Position numbers and translations under genes: made by a program. Below are positions 35,170 through 47,795 of a DNA stretch of 64,000 bases, piece after piece; the stretch's first letter is position 1; every line of letters begins with the position of its first letter. The notes under the pieces were generated by a model, which was not told where the DNA came from, did not search any database, and saw nothing but the letters and a program-made list of their open reading frames with translations. This DNA is from Misgurnus anguillicaudatus (taxonomy: Eukaryota; Chordata; Actinopteri; Cypriniformes; Cobitidae). The stretch spans positions 18,860,501 to 18,924,500 of the forward strand of contig NC_073342.2 in NCBI RefSeq assembly GCF_027580225.2, given 5' to 3'.

Positions 35170-38100
35170 TTAGTCTTCGGGTTTGGTGAGCTGCTCCAGA
35201 CGCTGTAGGATGCTCTTCTGACCGTACCGCACGTGCAGGGCTCTTCTCTCTCTGCTGCTGAGTTTAGCCAGAGCTTCTTGATCCTCCAACAGTCTTCTGT
35301 CAGTTTCCACATCCTCAGAATAAGAGTTCAATGTTAGTCGAACCGCTGCGTGTAAGAGACGTTTCCACTCTGTCTTCAACTCCATCAGTCTCTCGAAATT
35401 CAAAGCCTGCTCCATTTTATCATCTTCATCACCTTCATCGTCCTCCCAACCTTCGTTTTCACGGAACTCCTCAAACTCTTGCCGCGACATGCACAGGACC
35501 TACTCGGAAAAACGCATGTTAATCAGCGGTTTATGGAAGCAAATAGGTCTGTTTAAGAAAGATTTTTGGTTAAAAAAGTAAGACATGGTTGCCTTAAAAT
35601 TTTGAGTTCATTAAATTAAAAATATTAGTTTTTTAATATTTTTAAGTTGAATGAACAGTACAATTCAATCTAATGACCTTGAGTGTTGTGTAGAGTTCAC
35701 TGTAGGTGAGAGAACCTGACTGGCCGAAGATAAAAACCCCTTTCTCTCCCACAATCTCCATCTCACCCAGCATCTTCCACTTGTCCGATAACAGCTGTTT
35801 GTCTGTTTTGCTTTGTGTCACTGTAATCACAAGCAAAGATACTTTTCTGTAGCCCTAAACATTATCAAAGTTATCAATACAAAAAATGAAACAAGGTCTA
35901 TGTTAACATAACCCAGACAAAGAATTTGTACCTTGCATTGCTGCTTCATACACGCTGGACATCTGAACATCAGCGGTGTCATTGACGTTAGTTGGAAACG
36001 GCTCTGAAAAGCCGTACATGTGCAAGAGCTGCCAGTTTGCCATCTGACCGTAGGTATTAAAGACCTCCTCTCCCTTTTCAATCCGTCGTACAGCGACCAT
36101 CTTCAAACAATCCTTTGCGTAATCAAAACAAAATGTTTGCTTGACTTTCAATTTGGTTTAAATATTGGATGTAGTTCTACTGTAGTATGTACAAAACAGC
36201 TAAATATCTGTGTATCACTTACAGGCGTATATTCCAGATTGGCATTATGCTTAGAGATGTGATTCAGCATGTCAGCCATGGGCACCATCATCGGAGGACT
36301 GGGTGCTTTCTCTTCATCATCCTCATCATCATCATCTACAGGCTCCTGAAAACTAAGAGAAGAAAGTGTTCAATATCAATATGGATTATATTAAATTCTA
36401 GCAAATATTTAGGCATATATTGACTTATTACATAAAGTGCCATCTAAGATTTCTGTATCTACGTTAATTAGTTAAATTCTGTTTTTTACCAAAATCTTTG
36501 CTTTGTTTACAGAATATAGCTTAAGTGAATCCTTATTTTAAGTTTGTATCAAAAATCTGATTATGTCCCTCTCAGTACCTCTCTTCTTCAAGTAAAGCAT
36601 ATGAGGAGCTTCATCTCACCTGTAGGCCATCACAAAAGCTACCAATCTCTTATAGAGCTCCAGGTTGTGCTTTTCAGGATCCCACAGATCAGGATGAGAC
36701 TTCATGAACGGAAGGACGATGTCGTTATATTCGGCATGAAGTTTTTCCAGATCACTTTTGACAGCCTCTGGAATTCCTGTGCCTTTCAGAAGTTTATCCC
36801 GCTCCTCTTCTGACCTTCAAAACAAAACCACCACAACTTAGAATACAGGTTCCTTTAAAGGGACACTCCACTTATACTTAATATACTTATTTTCCAGCTC
36901 CCCTAGAGTTAAACATTTGATTCTTACCGTTTTGGAATCCATTCAGCTGATCTCCGGGTCCAGCGCTACCACTTTTATCATAGCTTAGCATTATTCATTG
37001 AATCCGATTAGACCATCAGCATCGCACTAAAAATCAACCAAAGAGTTTCGATATTTCTCCTATTTAAAACTTGACTCCTCTGTAGTCACATCGTGCACCA
37101 AGACCGACAGAAAACCAAAAGTTGCGATTTTCCAGGCAGATATGGCTAGGAACTACACTCCCATTCTGGCATAATAATCAAGAACTTTGCTGCTGTAACA
37201 TAGCGGCAGGAGGCATAATGATATTACGCAGCAGCTGAAAATAGTCCCCTTAGTATCTTTCAATAGCAGGGGACTATTTTTGGGAAGTGCGTAATATCCG
37301 TTTTAATTTTCCGTCTGTCTTAGTACACGATGTAACTACAGAAGAGTCAAGTTTTAAAAAGGAAAAATATCGAAACTCTTTGGTTATATTTGAGCGTGAT
37401 GCTAATGGTCTAATCCGATTCAATGGATAATGCTAAGCTATGCTAAAAGTGGTACCCCCCGACCCAAAGATCGGCTGAATGGATTCCAAAACGGTAAAAA
37501 TCAAATGTTTAACTGTAGGGGAGCTGGAAAATTAGCATATTTTCAAAAAAAGTGAAGTGTCCCTTTAAGGACATCATGAAGTCTTCTTATATGATATATG
37601 ATTTATTTGGTCTCCTACCAGAACATGGGATGATCCAGTGTACCAAAGTCAGGCCAGAGGGACAGGTACGGCTTCCAGTGCGAGTGTGGAGACGTGTACT
37701 CATAAAGGAGGGCCAGAAGAAGAGGAACCCAGCCCGATCCACTCTCTAAAGATTTCATACCTATAGACAATGCCATTATAAAACACTGAATCCTGATTCA
37801 AATGTAATATATCCCAAAAAATACTCTTACCATCTTCAAGCACCTTTTTGATCTCAGTGGTGCCCTGATGAAGAAGAGTCTCTCTGGGTATAGAGAATAA
37901 AACGTGTCCCTCTTCAATGTCCTCTTTGGCAAGCATGCCATACTCTGCAACTGTACCATCTTTACTTAAGCAGACCTAAAGCAGTACATATACATATGTT
38001 GTTTTCTTAAGATTTAAACAAGTCAAGGATGTAGGTTATTATCATCATGACAGCTTTTACTATCATAGTTACCTTATCACTGAGAGTCAGATTCACACTA

Positions 38101-38375
38101 TCACACCATGACAAGAAAATCTTCAGTGGATCAAACGCATCAGTCTTACCATCTAACGTTATCTGAAAGACACGTGCGCTATTCAGATTCATAGATAATA
38201 CATTTGTGAAACATCTACGTATCTGAATGTGGGACTGTTACAAAGACCACATCTATTTAAAATATAAATTATAAGTTAACTTACTTCAAACTTCCACTAA
38301 ACTTACAATACTTTTATTAGTAGTAACTAGAGAAAGAGATTGTTTTACCTTTGCCCTTTTTGCATCTGTCGCCAT
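35170..38375 (-). CDS. setd6: N-lysine methyltransferase SETD6
   Basis: Protein lysine methyltransferase (known for monomethylating RelA/NF-kB p65 and H2A.Z in the nucleus). Minus-strand exons in transcript order: 38375-38349, 38162-38073, 37975-37831, 37745-37619, 36814-36620, 36352-36223, 36112-35932, 35820-35678, 35499-35170. They sum to 1,368 nt (455 residues plus stop), close to the usual length, with all GT-AG borders and phases consistent. The start is MATDAKRAK. The split SET domain shows [17 protein letters not shown] early, then [15 protein letters not shown] and [18 protein letters not shown] (cofactor and catalytic motifs). The Rubisco-type substrate-binding C-terminus ends [19 protein letters not shown]. 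An acidic insert, DDDDEDDEE, lies in the sixth exon. It is convergent with cnot1, as expected from mammalian neighbourhoods. A TTAA-type element fills the intron between 36814 and 37619. This is the cleanest gene in the window. Confidence 0.95.
36859..37564. mobile_element. TTAA-type MITE (AGGGACACTCCACTT family, copy 2)
   Basis: Ends AGGGACACTCCACTT and AAGTGAAGTGTCCCT, flanked by TTAA at 36855-36858 and 37565-37568. Shares ACCGTTTTGGAATCCATT, GCATAGCTTAGCAT and other blocks with 5669-6030, but is twice as long. In a setd6 intron. Confidence 0.85.
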
Positions 38376-39295
38376 CTTTTCTTCAAAAAGGCGATATAAA
38401 TAACAAAATGTTTATAAATAAAATACAAATGTATGATCACAAAATATACAGTAATGATCACAGAAGCCTGCATGTGACCAGCACTGCTCGCGTCTTCTTC
38501 TTGATGTACATTTGCTGAATGAAAACAACAAAGCGCATTAGCGCCGCCTACTGGAGAGTTACTTTCAATTAAACGTAATAATAAGTCTGCATCAATTTAT
38601 ATTTTGTTTTAATTAACTGAATATATTATTTAATTCATGTTTTATTAATTATATTATTATATACTATTTTTCTATCAAACAGTCTAACTTTCTTACCCTC
38701 CCTCATTCTTTAAAGCCCCTAAAAGCTAGCATATTAACCATATTATTTTTCAAATTCATGGAGACTAAAGTTTTTATGGTGTGGCCTATAGATATTAAAT
38801 GTACAGCACAAAATTCAAACCTCAACAATAGGTTTTTTATTATTGAAGATGTTTAGGCATCATCTAAAATAATTTTTTAAATAAGTCAATATATAATGTC
38901 ATATCTTTTGTATATGGTGTCACTTGTTTGCCACATTACATCACACATATGCCCATGTTAACATTGCACCTTTAAATATAAATATTCACAAAATATTTTT
39001 AACATTTGTATAATTATTTTTAATTCAATGACACTTTACAGTAAGGATTAATTTGTTAACATATGCATTAGGTAATACACAATAAACTAAAATTAGCAAA
39101 AGTGAATAAATGCTCAGAAACTATATTGTTCATTGTTAGCCAATGCATTTACTAATGATAACAAATACAACCTAAAGTGTTGCCTATGTGTCTTGCTCAA
39201 ACTATAATTACTAAGAAAAATTCATGGCGTGTGCAAGCAATAAATCTGTTTCTGAATCTGAATTTACAGATGTTAGTCAAACAATGTTTTTATTA
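38376..39295. other. setd6 5' flank and intergenic DNA
   Basis: Contains the setd6 promoter region (no TATA box obvious) and AT-rich sequence. No gene seen. Confidence 0.4.
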
Positions 39296-40280
39296 CAGTT
39301 TTTTACAATCACTTTGCTACTATTTTCAGAACCTTGATGTCATTTTTCACAACTCTAGATACAAAACTGAAAACGGTAATCACTTGTAACACAGGCTGTC
39401 TAGTGTTCAAAACATTGCATTGTGCATTCACATCTTTAAAGACATCTTGCACTTGCACAATCATTGTTTCAAAACACAAATTTACTGTGAAATACCATGA
39501 AAACATAACTATAGATCACCCACACACAAGCAACTGATAGTTTCACTAAGTCATTGTTTGTACAATCATTAAATATTGTAGAACAAAATTGGTGATACAG
39601 ATTTCATTATGGTACATGTAGAGCAAATACATATCTGTAAAAGTACTGCAGTAGTAGAGAGAATACGACAGACACATTGGAATCATTGAACAAAGTTTGT
39701 AATGTATTGATGAAAACACTACAGTACAATCACAACATAGGTCACATCATTTTACAATCTGCACTCAATCATCAGTAACAAGTTGGCAGAATTGGACAAG
39801 CAATTACAAGGGCCTGCATCTATACAGTACAGTGATAATTGGTTCATGCTCCATGCTTATTGGTTACAATGAACCTCATTATCTTGAAACTTTCATGATT
39901 TTCAGTAAACATGGAAGATTCTTTGTCTGTTTCCATACAACTATTACGAATAATGCAACAGTTACTTATCATTTTGGGCAGTTGTATTGATTGATAGTTA
40001 GATCATTGTAAGAAAATGAATAGACACTTATTTGTGATGTGTGAATAGCCTTTTGAAACAGTAGTACGTTGATGTTAAGTTGTGTCATATTGAACATGTG
40101 ATTTTGGTTGAATGAACAAATGATCCAAGTTTTATGTGTATTGTATCCAAGCAATTGAGAAAAGAGTTAAGAGTTTTGAAAAATGTGCATTTTGATCTTT
40201 GGTTGTGAGTTTTGTGTCTAGAGTTGTGAAAAATGACATCAATGTTCTGAAAATAGTAGCAAAGTGATTGTAAAAAACTG
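39296..40280. mobile_element. Mariner-like MITE with TA flanks
   Basis: Left CAGTTTTTTACAATCACTTT and right AAAGTGATTGTAAAAAACTG are perfect inverted ends, and the similarity runs on through GCTACTATTTTCAGAAC...GACATCA for about 90 bp. TA dinucleotides flank it at 39294-39295 and 40281-40282. No transposase is present. Confidence 0.8.
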
Positions 40281-40304
40281 TAATTCATAGTCTCTTTAAG
40301 CTTC

Positions 40305-41367
40305 ACAGACATCCTGTATGGTCTATGTGCTCGAGTCACTCAAAAAACAGGGGTGAAGTCTGGTTCTCCTGCGTCCTCCGGCCAGATGAACTCAAACCAG
40401 AGAGACCAAAAATAAGAAGCACCCTATCCAACCAGATCCTCCCCAAGACATTTGCGGGGATCTGGACAGATATGTATTATTTTACATTATTCATGTGCCT
40501 TTAAAGAATTTACAAGGTAAACGTATACATAAATTCACCATGACAGCAGAATGAAGCTTATCTTACAATGCTAAACAGAAACAATGTTATCTTACAAACA
40601 GAAAAGGCATAAATGTGTCAGGCTTGTCATACTGGTACTGATCATTCAGAAAGTTGACTGGATTAAGCTCATGAGGCAACCACTTCCACTTGTCCTTCTC
40701 ATACAGCACAGAGGAGACGTTGGGAATGATGAGCGTTCCCCGTGAGAAAGAAGTCAGAAAAAAACACTTTTTAAACATAAACCACTGTAGATTTGTATTG
40801 TATACTGCAGGAATTTTCAAACTTTTCTGTCAGACGAACCCCCTTGACCTAAATTATTTACTTAAAGGGGACATTTGAAGATTTAGTGTGTTGTGATTCG
40901 ACAGCAGCTTAGCTTGGCGTTAGCTTAGCTGGCGACTGCCGTAGCGTTCCTGTGGGCGGAGTTTAGTCAAAAAAACTGTTCTAGTGACGTCATTAAAGCA
41001 GGAAGTAGAGGGCTGTTGTCCAAACCGGCCGTTCGCTTTATGCTTTGAAAGGCGAATTCTGTTAAAGAAAGTATATCGCCTGGCAGTGAACTTTGAGCTT
41101 TATCATTTTACAGGTATTATTTATGCTATTATAGCAACATTACACACCGACTAGGGTTTTAAAAATGGGTTCAGGAAGAAGGTGACCTTTAAACTCACTC
41201 TTTTAAAATCAGGCATGGGATTTTCCAGATTAAACTGTAGCAGGGTTGCCAAATATCGGGAGGGGTTGTGGCCTAGATGGGAAGTTTTTGGGGCTGCAGG
41301 TTTTGATGAGAAAGAAGAAGAAGAAGAGAGAAAAGCTTATCCAAAGCAGAATCACATCGGCCAACAT
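40305..41367 (-). pseudogene. CYP2-family P450 relic (exons 1, 8 and 9 only)
   Basis: Minus-strand remains of a cytochrome P450. Exon 1 (about 41367-41240) reads MLADVILLWISFSL... then SPKNFPSRPQPLPIFGN, the signal-anchor and proline-rich hinge. Exon 8 (about 40742-40600) reads TLIIPNVSSVLYEKDKWKW and ELNPVNFLNDQYQYDKP. Exon 9 (about 40470-40310) keeps PRKCLGE, WPEDAGEPDFTPVF and RPYRMSVKLKE, but has two in-frame stops. Exons 2-7, with the oxygen-binding I-helix and ExxR motif, are missing; a dispersed repeat starting near 40866 fills part of the gap. It differs from the three neighbouring copies, so it may be an older branch of the same family. Confidence 0.8.
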
Positions 41368-41429
41368 GTTTACTGTCGCTCCAATGCACCCTGACCTGTA
41401 TTGATAAAAAAATAACATTGACGTGTTAA

Positions 41430-41645
41430 AGGCGGAGTCCATGATGTTTGAAAGCCAATGTTGATATTTGAAATCACCTAAACAAACACGCCCCTACCCC
41501 AATAGAATCTGGACCTTCTGTTGATAGACCCGCCCCACACATACGCAAACCGGCATTTGATTTGATTTGATTGGCTGTAAGTGTGTTTTGGTAGTCGGCC
41601 CGTCTCCTTTTCCAACGCGTTTTTCAAACATCGTGGACTCCGCCT
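41430..41645. mobile_element. TTAA-type MITE (AGGCGGAGTCCATGATGTTT family, copy 2)
   Basis: Flanked by TTAA at 41426-41429 and 41646-41649, with the same perfect ends as 24105-24313. It keeps the CCCGCCCCAC stretch near 41530 that the other copy lacks. It lies just upstream of the P450 relic. Confidence 0.85.
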
Positions 41646-42009
41646 TTAATGTGACCCTGCATTTTAAAAAGATAACTGGTGGTAGACCACCTGTATAGCC
41701 TTAATTACAGTAGCTGCAACAACTAGTCATAAAGTTTACAAATTGTAACATATAGATTGCAAGATTCTGATCATCATTGATTTGAACTTTTATTATTGTT
41801 AATATGAACAATGCAAAGTTTTAAGTTGCAATAAAGCAGTCAACACTTATGCAAAATTGTACACTTGTTAATGGACACTCATGTTATTTTGAATAATAAG
41901 GTACAACGAGGATATGGGCAAACATTTGCCATTACAATTCACATCTTCATGACTGACCAGTCACAATACATGCATTTTGCATCTGTGCTATATGTATTCA
42001 TGATTAATA

Positions 42010-45000
42010 TCATTTGCCAGGTTCTCTGAGTATGATGTGCATTCGGTAGGGTTTGGGTGTTTGTGTTACTCCAAACACAGGGGTGTAATCTGGTTCCCCT
42101 GCATCTTCTGGCCACACAAACTGAAATTGACGCAGCAGAGTGACCATGACCAGGAAGAGCTCCATACGAGCAAGACCCTCACCAAGACAAACACGGGGTC
42201 CTGTAAACAACATACTGTAAATACTGATGACAAAACAGAATGAAACAAGCACAAAAGATGTAAAACTTAGAACAAATACTTTCAAGTAAAGGGCACCTGT
42301 TATGCAAAATCCACTTTTACAAGGTGTTTGGACATAAATATTATTATATTATATATTTTTGCTCTCCACCCAAACAGAGGCGTTTTGAACATGAAGTTAA
42401 TGATCTGTGAGGTATATATATTTGCGCTGAAATTTTATCATTTTATATACACTATTACGTCTTGTAAAAATGGCCATAATGGTGCCCTTTAAACCAAAGA
42501 AATGATACAAAGTTTAAAATTGCTTCGGTTTCATTTGCTATTGAGATAATTGGTTTAAAATTTGTATTGTAAAATGCAACAAGTGTTCACAAACCTTTCA
42601 ATGTATTTCAGTATTACCTGCAGAAAATGGCATAAAGGCTTCAGGTTTCTCAAACTGGCCCTCATCATTCAGGAAGTTTGCTGGATTAAACTCATGAGGA
42701 AACTTCCACTGACCTTCTTCATTAAGTACAGAAGTAAGATTAGGAATAACAAGAGTTCCCTGGAAAAGATTAAGTGAAGTAAATTATGATTTTGAAAAGC
42801 TCAGGTTTAATTTACATGTCAATGTTAATGCCAAGCTCTCCAGTAAAGCTTCTTCCCTTTGGGAAGTTGTAACCCATCAGCTCTGTGTCTTTGGTGGTGC
42901 TATGAAGCGCACTTGGTACGGTGTTTGCCACACGCTGAACTTCATGAATCACAGCCTGTGTGTACGGCATATTGTGTCTGTCTTCATACGACGCCTGATC
43001 TTTACCTTCCAGAACTTCATCAATCTCTCGCTGACATCTCACTGGAGAAAAAACTAAGTCATAATTGACTGTGTTTGAGCTAAAGAAGATTCAGTGTTTT
43101 GTTGAAATACAGACCCTGAACATCAGGGTAATTCATGAGGTAGAGAAATGCAGCAAGAAGGGTGTTGGAGGTGGTGTCAGTCCCTGCAAAGTGTAAATCC
43201 ATAATTTGCATGATGAGCTCGGCTTCAGAAAACGTGGAAGTCTCGTTTTCTTTCTGTGGAACATGAGATGTTGTTCACAAACTTTGGCACAAAAACATTG
43301 GGCCCATAAGAGATATGCTCATTTAAAATCAATATTCATAAACACAAACTCATATGGTATATATGAGAAAAGTCCAAGTAAAATCCAAAATGTAACACAC
43401 ACCTTATCAAGCTCATCCAGATAGCAGTCAATGAAGTCTCTCGGCTCTCCTGGGACTCTCGTCTTCTTGTGCTCATTGATCAGTTTCATAGTCATTTCTT
43501 TGATCTTTTCTGCATTATCAAAAGCTTTCTTAAAAGGTAGAGGCAAGTTTCTCAATAAAGGAAAGGCTTCATATACCTGTAAAAATCAAATTTTTGTACA
43601 TTCTGTAATCATTTACACTTTTGCATGTCGTTTCAATCCTGTTTGACTTAATGCATGGAAAATAAAAGACAATATTGTGATTACAGCATATTTAAGTCAA
43701 TATTGTATCTTACCACGTTCCAGGGTCCACTGATAATCTTTGAGTTTTCTGTAATAAGTTGAACGTAGCTTGTAAGAAATTCATCGCTGTAGTCATAGCG
43801 GGATCCAAACAGAACCAAACTGATAACATTTGATGCAGCATTGTGAAACAAGGTCTGAGGATTCACAGCTCCTCCTGTATGATTTAACATTGAAAGCATC
43901 ACAATTTACTAAGTTTATTTATTTGACTTAGTGGGAAAAACAGCAATTGAATGGATAGTTCACACAAAAATTTTAATTCTGTCATAAGTTACTCCTCATC
44001 TACTGAACCTGTATGAGTTTCTCTCCCTGTTTAATACATAAGATATTTTGACGAATTAAGGTATCCATTGACTTCCATAGTGTTTGTTTTTCCTACTATG
44101 GAAGCCAATGAGTATTGTCAATTGTTGAGGTTGCCATCATTTATCTTCTTTTGTATTCTACAGAAGAGAGAAAGTCAACATGACGACTAAATAATGACAG
44201 CATTTTAATTTTGGGGAATTAAAAGAATAGTAAAGGAATGTGTTTGGCAGGACAAAGAAAGTTATATACACAGATGGTTGAGTAAAATATGGGTTAATTA
44301 ACTATTTCTTTAATAAATAATTTTTTTGCAAAGACTAACCAGCATTTTTTTCCAAATAAGCAACAATATGTGATATCTCTCCCAGAATCCTCTCCTCCAT
44401 TGTTTGCCTCCCCAAACCAAAGTTTCTCAGGGTCATGAGAGCAAAGCGTCGATGTTCCTTCCAACCAGGGCCATAGTCGGCCATAAGAATACCTTTTAAA
44501 AAAAAAAAAACAGTGATGTTGGTTATGACTATAAGGACTTTTCTTTTTGTGTCTGCTACAGCCTCTGTAGCAGGCCAACGTAGTACATGTAAGATTTTCA
44601 ATCAGCCACACATCTCAATTATATTCACAACAGGTTTTTCTCTGACACGTTGATTTAATATTAAGTAATGTTAGCTTAAAGGGATACTCCAGCAAAATAT
44701 CAAATAATTATCCCATGATTTTCTTACCCTTAAAGAGTCACACAGATCCAAAATCGCAGTGTGTCATGTAGCTGCCCATCAATGTAAACAATGTGCAAAG
44801 TAGTTGAACCAAAAAGTTCACGATTAATAAAGTTATTGGCTTCTAAAGTAGGGGTCGACTCTGAATCGCTGAAACGAGTTGTCATATGGATTGAATCTCC
44901 TGCCTGTCTTTTATCTACGTAATACAAACACTTTGCATAATAATCTCCGCCTACAGCCTTGTCTGGGAGAAACGAAAACTCTTACCTAGCTAGTTAGTGT

Positions 45001-46609
45001 GTAAATATCATTCCACAATGTGTTTTCAGTTTGTGTTGTTTTCACTACCAAAGGATGTAGATATATGAAGAATCAGTGGTTAAAATGACTTTATCACGGA
45101 GGGATTTACTAATTGTTTGGCAATGAAAGATTGTTCAGTACCCACTTTATTGGAGGAACATGCGTCTCCTAACCACAACCTGTAAGTATGATTATTACAT
45201 TGTGTTTATTTTCCCCCGAGTGTTCTAAAATGTCTAGTTTACTGTAATGTCTTATCAGTAAGCTGCGCTAGCAACGCATCTTGCAGTTAAACTTTGGCCC
45301 GGTTAGCTTAAGTTACACTTGCTTAAATGAGTGTAAAATGTTAGTGTCTGTCGTAGTTTTTATTGCTTGGATTAATGATTTGTATTGATGTCGATAATGT
45401 CTTCTCAGTAAATCATGTTAGCACTAGGTCAATACATATTGCACTATTGTTGGTCTGTGCCACTGATCTGTGGTCTGTGTGTCAGTTGACCAATCAGAGC
45501 AGAGGAGGCTACTGAAAGGTGAGGTTTAGGCAGACTGAAGACACTTAAAATTAGCATCTTACTGGCTCTTTAAAGGTGCAGTGTGTAAATTTTAGCAGCA
45601 TCTAGTGGTGAGGTTGCGAATTGCAACCAACGGCTTAGTCCACTGCTCACCCCTCGCTTTTGAAACACATAGAGAAGCTACGGTAGCTGCCACCGGATAA
45701 ACATGTCATCGCCGGAGACAACTTCACTGATCCCTGTTTTTTACTGTTATATAAGCTTGGAAAAGCAAAGACATTTACTAAAATAACTCCAAATTTGTTT
45801 GTCTGAAAGATGATGGAGAAATGTGTCTCAGATTGCTTGAGGGTGAGTAAATCATGGGGTAATATCCCTTTAAAATCATTTACCATGGGTAAAAGTGCAT
45901 CCTTCTTGAACAAATCTTTCTTTTAATGCAAAATATGTACTCCAGTTGTCATTGGTGCAGTACACTTTTTAAAAGGTCTTATTATCATTAGGTACAGATA
46001 TGTATACATTGGTACCAATACCTTTAAGGCACCAATATGCACCTCTGGGGTACTCAGTCATATGCACTCTTTAGATATAAAGGTGTATTTTTTGAAAGGT
46101 TACTGCCTCTGTGACAGCTAGGGTACATATTTTTGGTTGGATATACTGAACTAACATAACAAGGGAAAGTCTTAACGTCCTGCTGATAGTTAAACTTACC
46201 TTTAAAATCTGACATATGAGTGAACATGCTCTCTTGTGGCCGTCCTGCAAAGTCTACAGCTTTAGTAACCAGAGCTTCCTTTATAACCTCAAAACTATTA
46301 AGAATTACAACAGGTCGTGATCCCCAATAAAGCGTATAAATCTTCCCATAGCATTCTGCAAACTAAAATTATGATTTTATTAAGCATGAAAAGCAACTTT
46401 TTAAGAAAATCAGTAATTTCACACCTTAAATCAAAAATTAAACATACCCTTTTCAAATCGTTCAAAGGATTGACGTTGTTCAGATGAAGAAGATTTCCAA
46501 ATATTGGAAAAGGTTGAGGTCCAGGAGGAAAGTTCTTGGGCCTCGCGATCTGAATGAGGAGGAAGAGTAGAAAGATGCATATCCACACCAGAGTCAAAAA
46601 TCCCAGCAT
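42010..46609 (-). CDS. CYP2-family cytochrome P450, copy A
   Basis: Microsomal haem-thiolate mono-oxygenase of family CYP2; the subfamily is not certain (CYP2X-like by eye). Exons in transcript order: 46609-46448, 46362-46200, 44492-44340, 43874-43714, 43576-43403, 43253-43115, 43041-42857, 42759-42618, 42200-42010, the usual nine. About 489 residues. It begins MLGFLTLVWICIFLLFLL, a membrane anchor, then RPKNFPPGPQP (hinge). AGTDTT (I-helix, exon 6), EVQR (ExxR, exon 7), FSAGPRVCLGEG (haem-binding cysteine, exons 8-9) and the end LREPGK are intact, with no internal stop. Oddities: the sequence after exon 7 is AAAG|GGAAGA, with no GT donor where copy B has AAAG|GTTAGA, and one codon is missing in exon 7 (VPSALHS against VPLSVFHC). 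Intron 2 holds a 1.2-kb TTAA element. Confidence 0.85.
42290..42488. mobile_element. Short TTAA-type MITE in P450 copy A
   Basis: Ends AGGGCACCTGTTATGCAAAA and CCATAATGGTGCCCT are inverted. TTAA follows at 42489-42492, and the left flank is GTAA (42286-42289), a one-base decay. In intron 8. Confidence 0.7.
44680..45869. mobile_element. TTAA-type element in P450 copy A, with a nested fragment
   Basis: Ends AGGGATACTCCAGCAAAATA and GGGGTAATATCCCT are inverted; the TTATCCCATGATTT and AAATCATGGGGTAA blocks pair. TTAA flanks lie at 44676-44679 and 45870-45873. Inside, TTAAAGGTGCAGTGTGTAAA at about 45570 starts a fragment of a second TTAA-type element. In intron 2. Confidence 0.75.
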
Positions 46610-47199
46610 TTTGTCTGATACCTAGCTGTTACAGCTTTATTCTTAAACCAGCAAAAACAAGATTTTGGATTTGAACCACCCACTTAATCTCCTCTTGGCA
46701 TATTGCCTGTCTGAACAAACATTACAGTCATATTCCAGATAAAATGAACTCTCACACATAAATACAACCGCTTCTGTATCTGTGTTCATCTGACCAAACT
46801 GCTAAGTAGACCTTTAATCCCTCTGTAGTCGATCCTTGTATCCTAATAGCATATGTAAAAGGTTTATTTCTGTGACAGTAATTTGTTCATGCTTTAAGTA
46901 AGGAATAATTGCACACCCAAGGTGGTACATCGTGGGTGTGTATTATTTTCAAATAATTCAAAGTACCGGAGTCAATTATTCCGCTTATACCACGGTTACC
47001 ACAAACATTGCTCTAGTGCCTATTTTTGACAAGTTAGGGGTGCGGTTTACTGAAAAATAATTAACACCCAGGAAACATTTCTCATTTAATGCGAAAATGC
47101 GCATTTGCCCGATTAATTGTCACAACCCTAATCAGAATACAGCATTCAACAGACCCGTGGTATAAAATAGCTTAACTGTGATTAAACGGTAGGTTACAC
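46610..47199. other. 5' flank of P450 copy A
   Basis: Non-coding DNA between copy A's start codon and the Tc1 fragment. Its promoter must be here on the minus strand, but I see no decisive motif. Confidence 0.4.
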
Positions 47200-47783
47200 C
47201 CTTTCTATTTTCTCAATTTTGGTGAGCTTGTGCAAATTGTAGCCTCTTTTTCTTATTTGTAGTGGAGATGAGTGGTACCCGGTGGGGTCTTCTGCTGTTG
47301 TAGCCCATCCACCTCAAGGTTGTGCGTGTTGTGGTTTCACAAATGCTTTGCTGCATACCTCGGTTGTAACGAGTGGTTATTTCAGTCATAGTTGCACTTC
47401 TATCAGCTTGAATCAGTCGGCCCATTCTCCTCTGACCTCTAGCATCAACAAGGCATTTTCGCCCACAAGACTGCCACATACTGGATGTTTTTTCGCTTTT
47501 CACACCATTCCTTGTAAACCCTAGAAATGGTTGTGTGTGAAAATCCCAGTAACTGAGCAGATTGTAAAATACTCAGACCGGCCCTTTTGGCACCTACAAC
47601 CATGCCACGCTCAAAATTGCTAAAATCACCTTTCTTTCCCTTTCTGACATTCAGTTTGGAGTTCAGGAGATTGTCTTGACCAAGACCACACCCCTAAATG
47701 CACTCAAGCAACTGCCATGTGATTGGTTGATTAAATAATTGCATTAATGAGAATAGTGTTCCTAATAATGCTTTAGGTGAGTG
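47200..47783 (-). mobile_element. Tc1-like transposon fragment (5' part)
   Basis: Minus-strand relic. It starts at the terminus CACTCACCTAAAG (beside TA at 47784-47785) with ATTATTAGGAACAC. It continues into the N-terminal DNA-binding region of a Tc1 transposase (RGQRRMGRLIQADRSATM, TTLRWMGYNSRRP) and stops near 47200, before the catalytic domain. It is a different Tc1 family from the neighbour at 47796-49424. Confidence 0.75.
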
Positions 47784-47795
47784 TACATGTACATA

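Noticed and set aside
44294..44611. 105-codon minus frame overlapping P450 exon 3
   Set aside because: Shadow of copy A exon 3 in another frame, running into introns.
45571..45913. Possible gene in the 88-codon minus frame near 45647-45913
   Set aside because: Lies in a nested TTAA-type repeat fragment within the P450 copy A intron.
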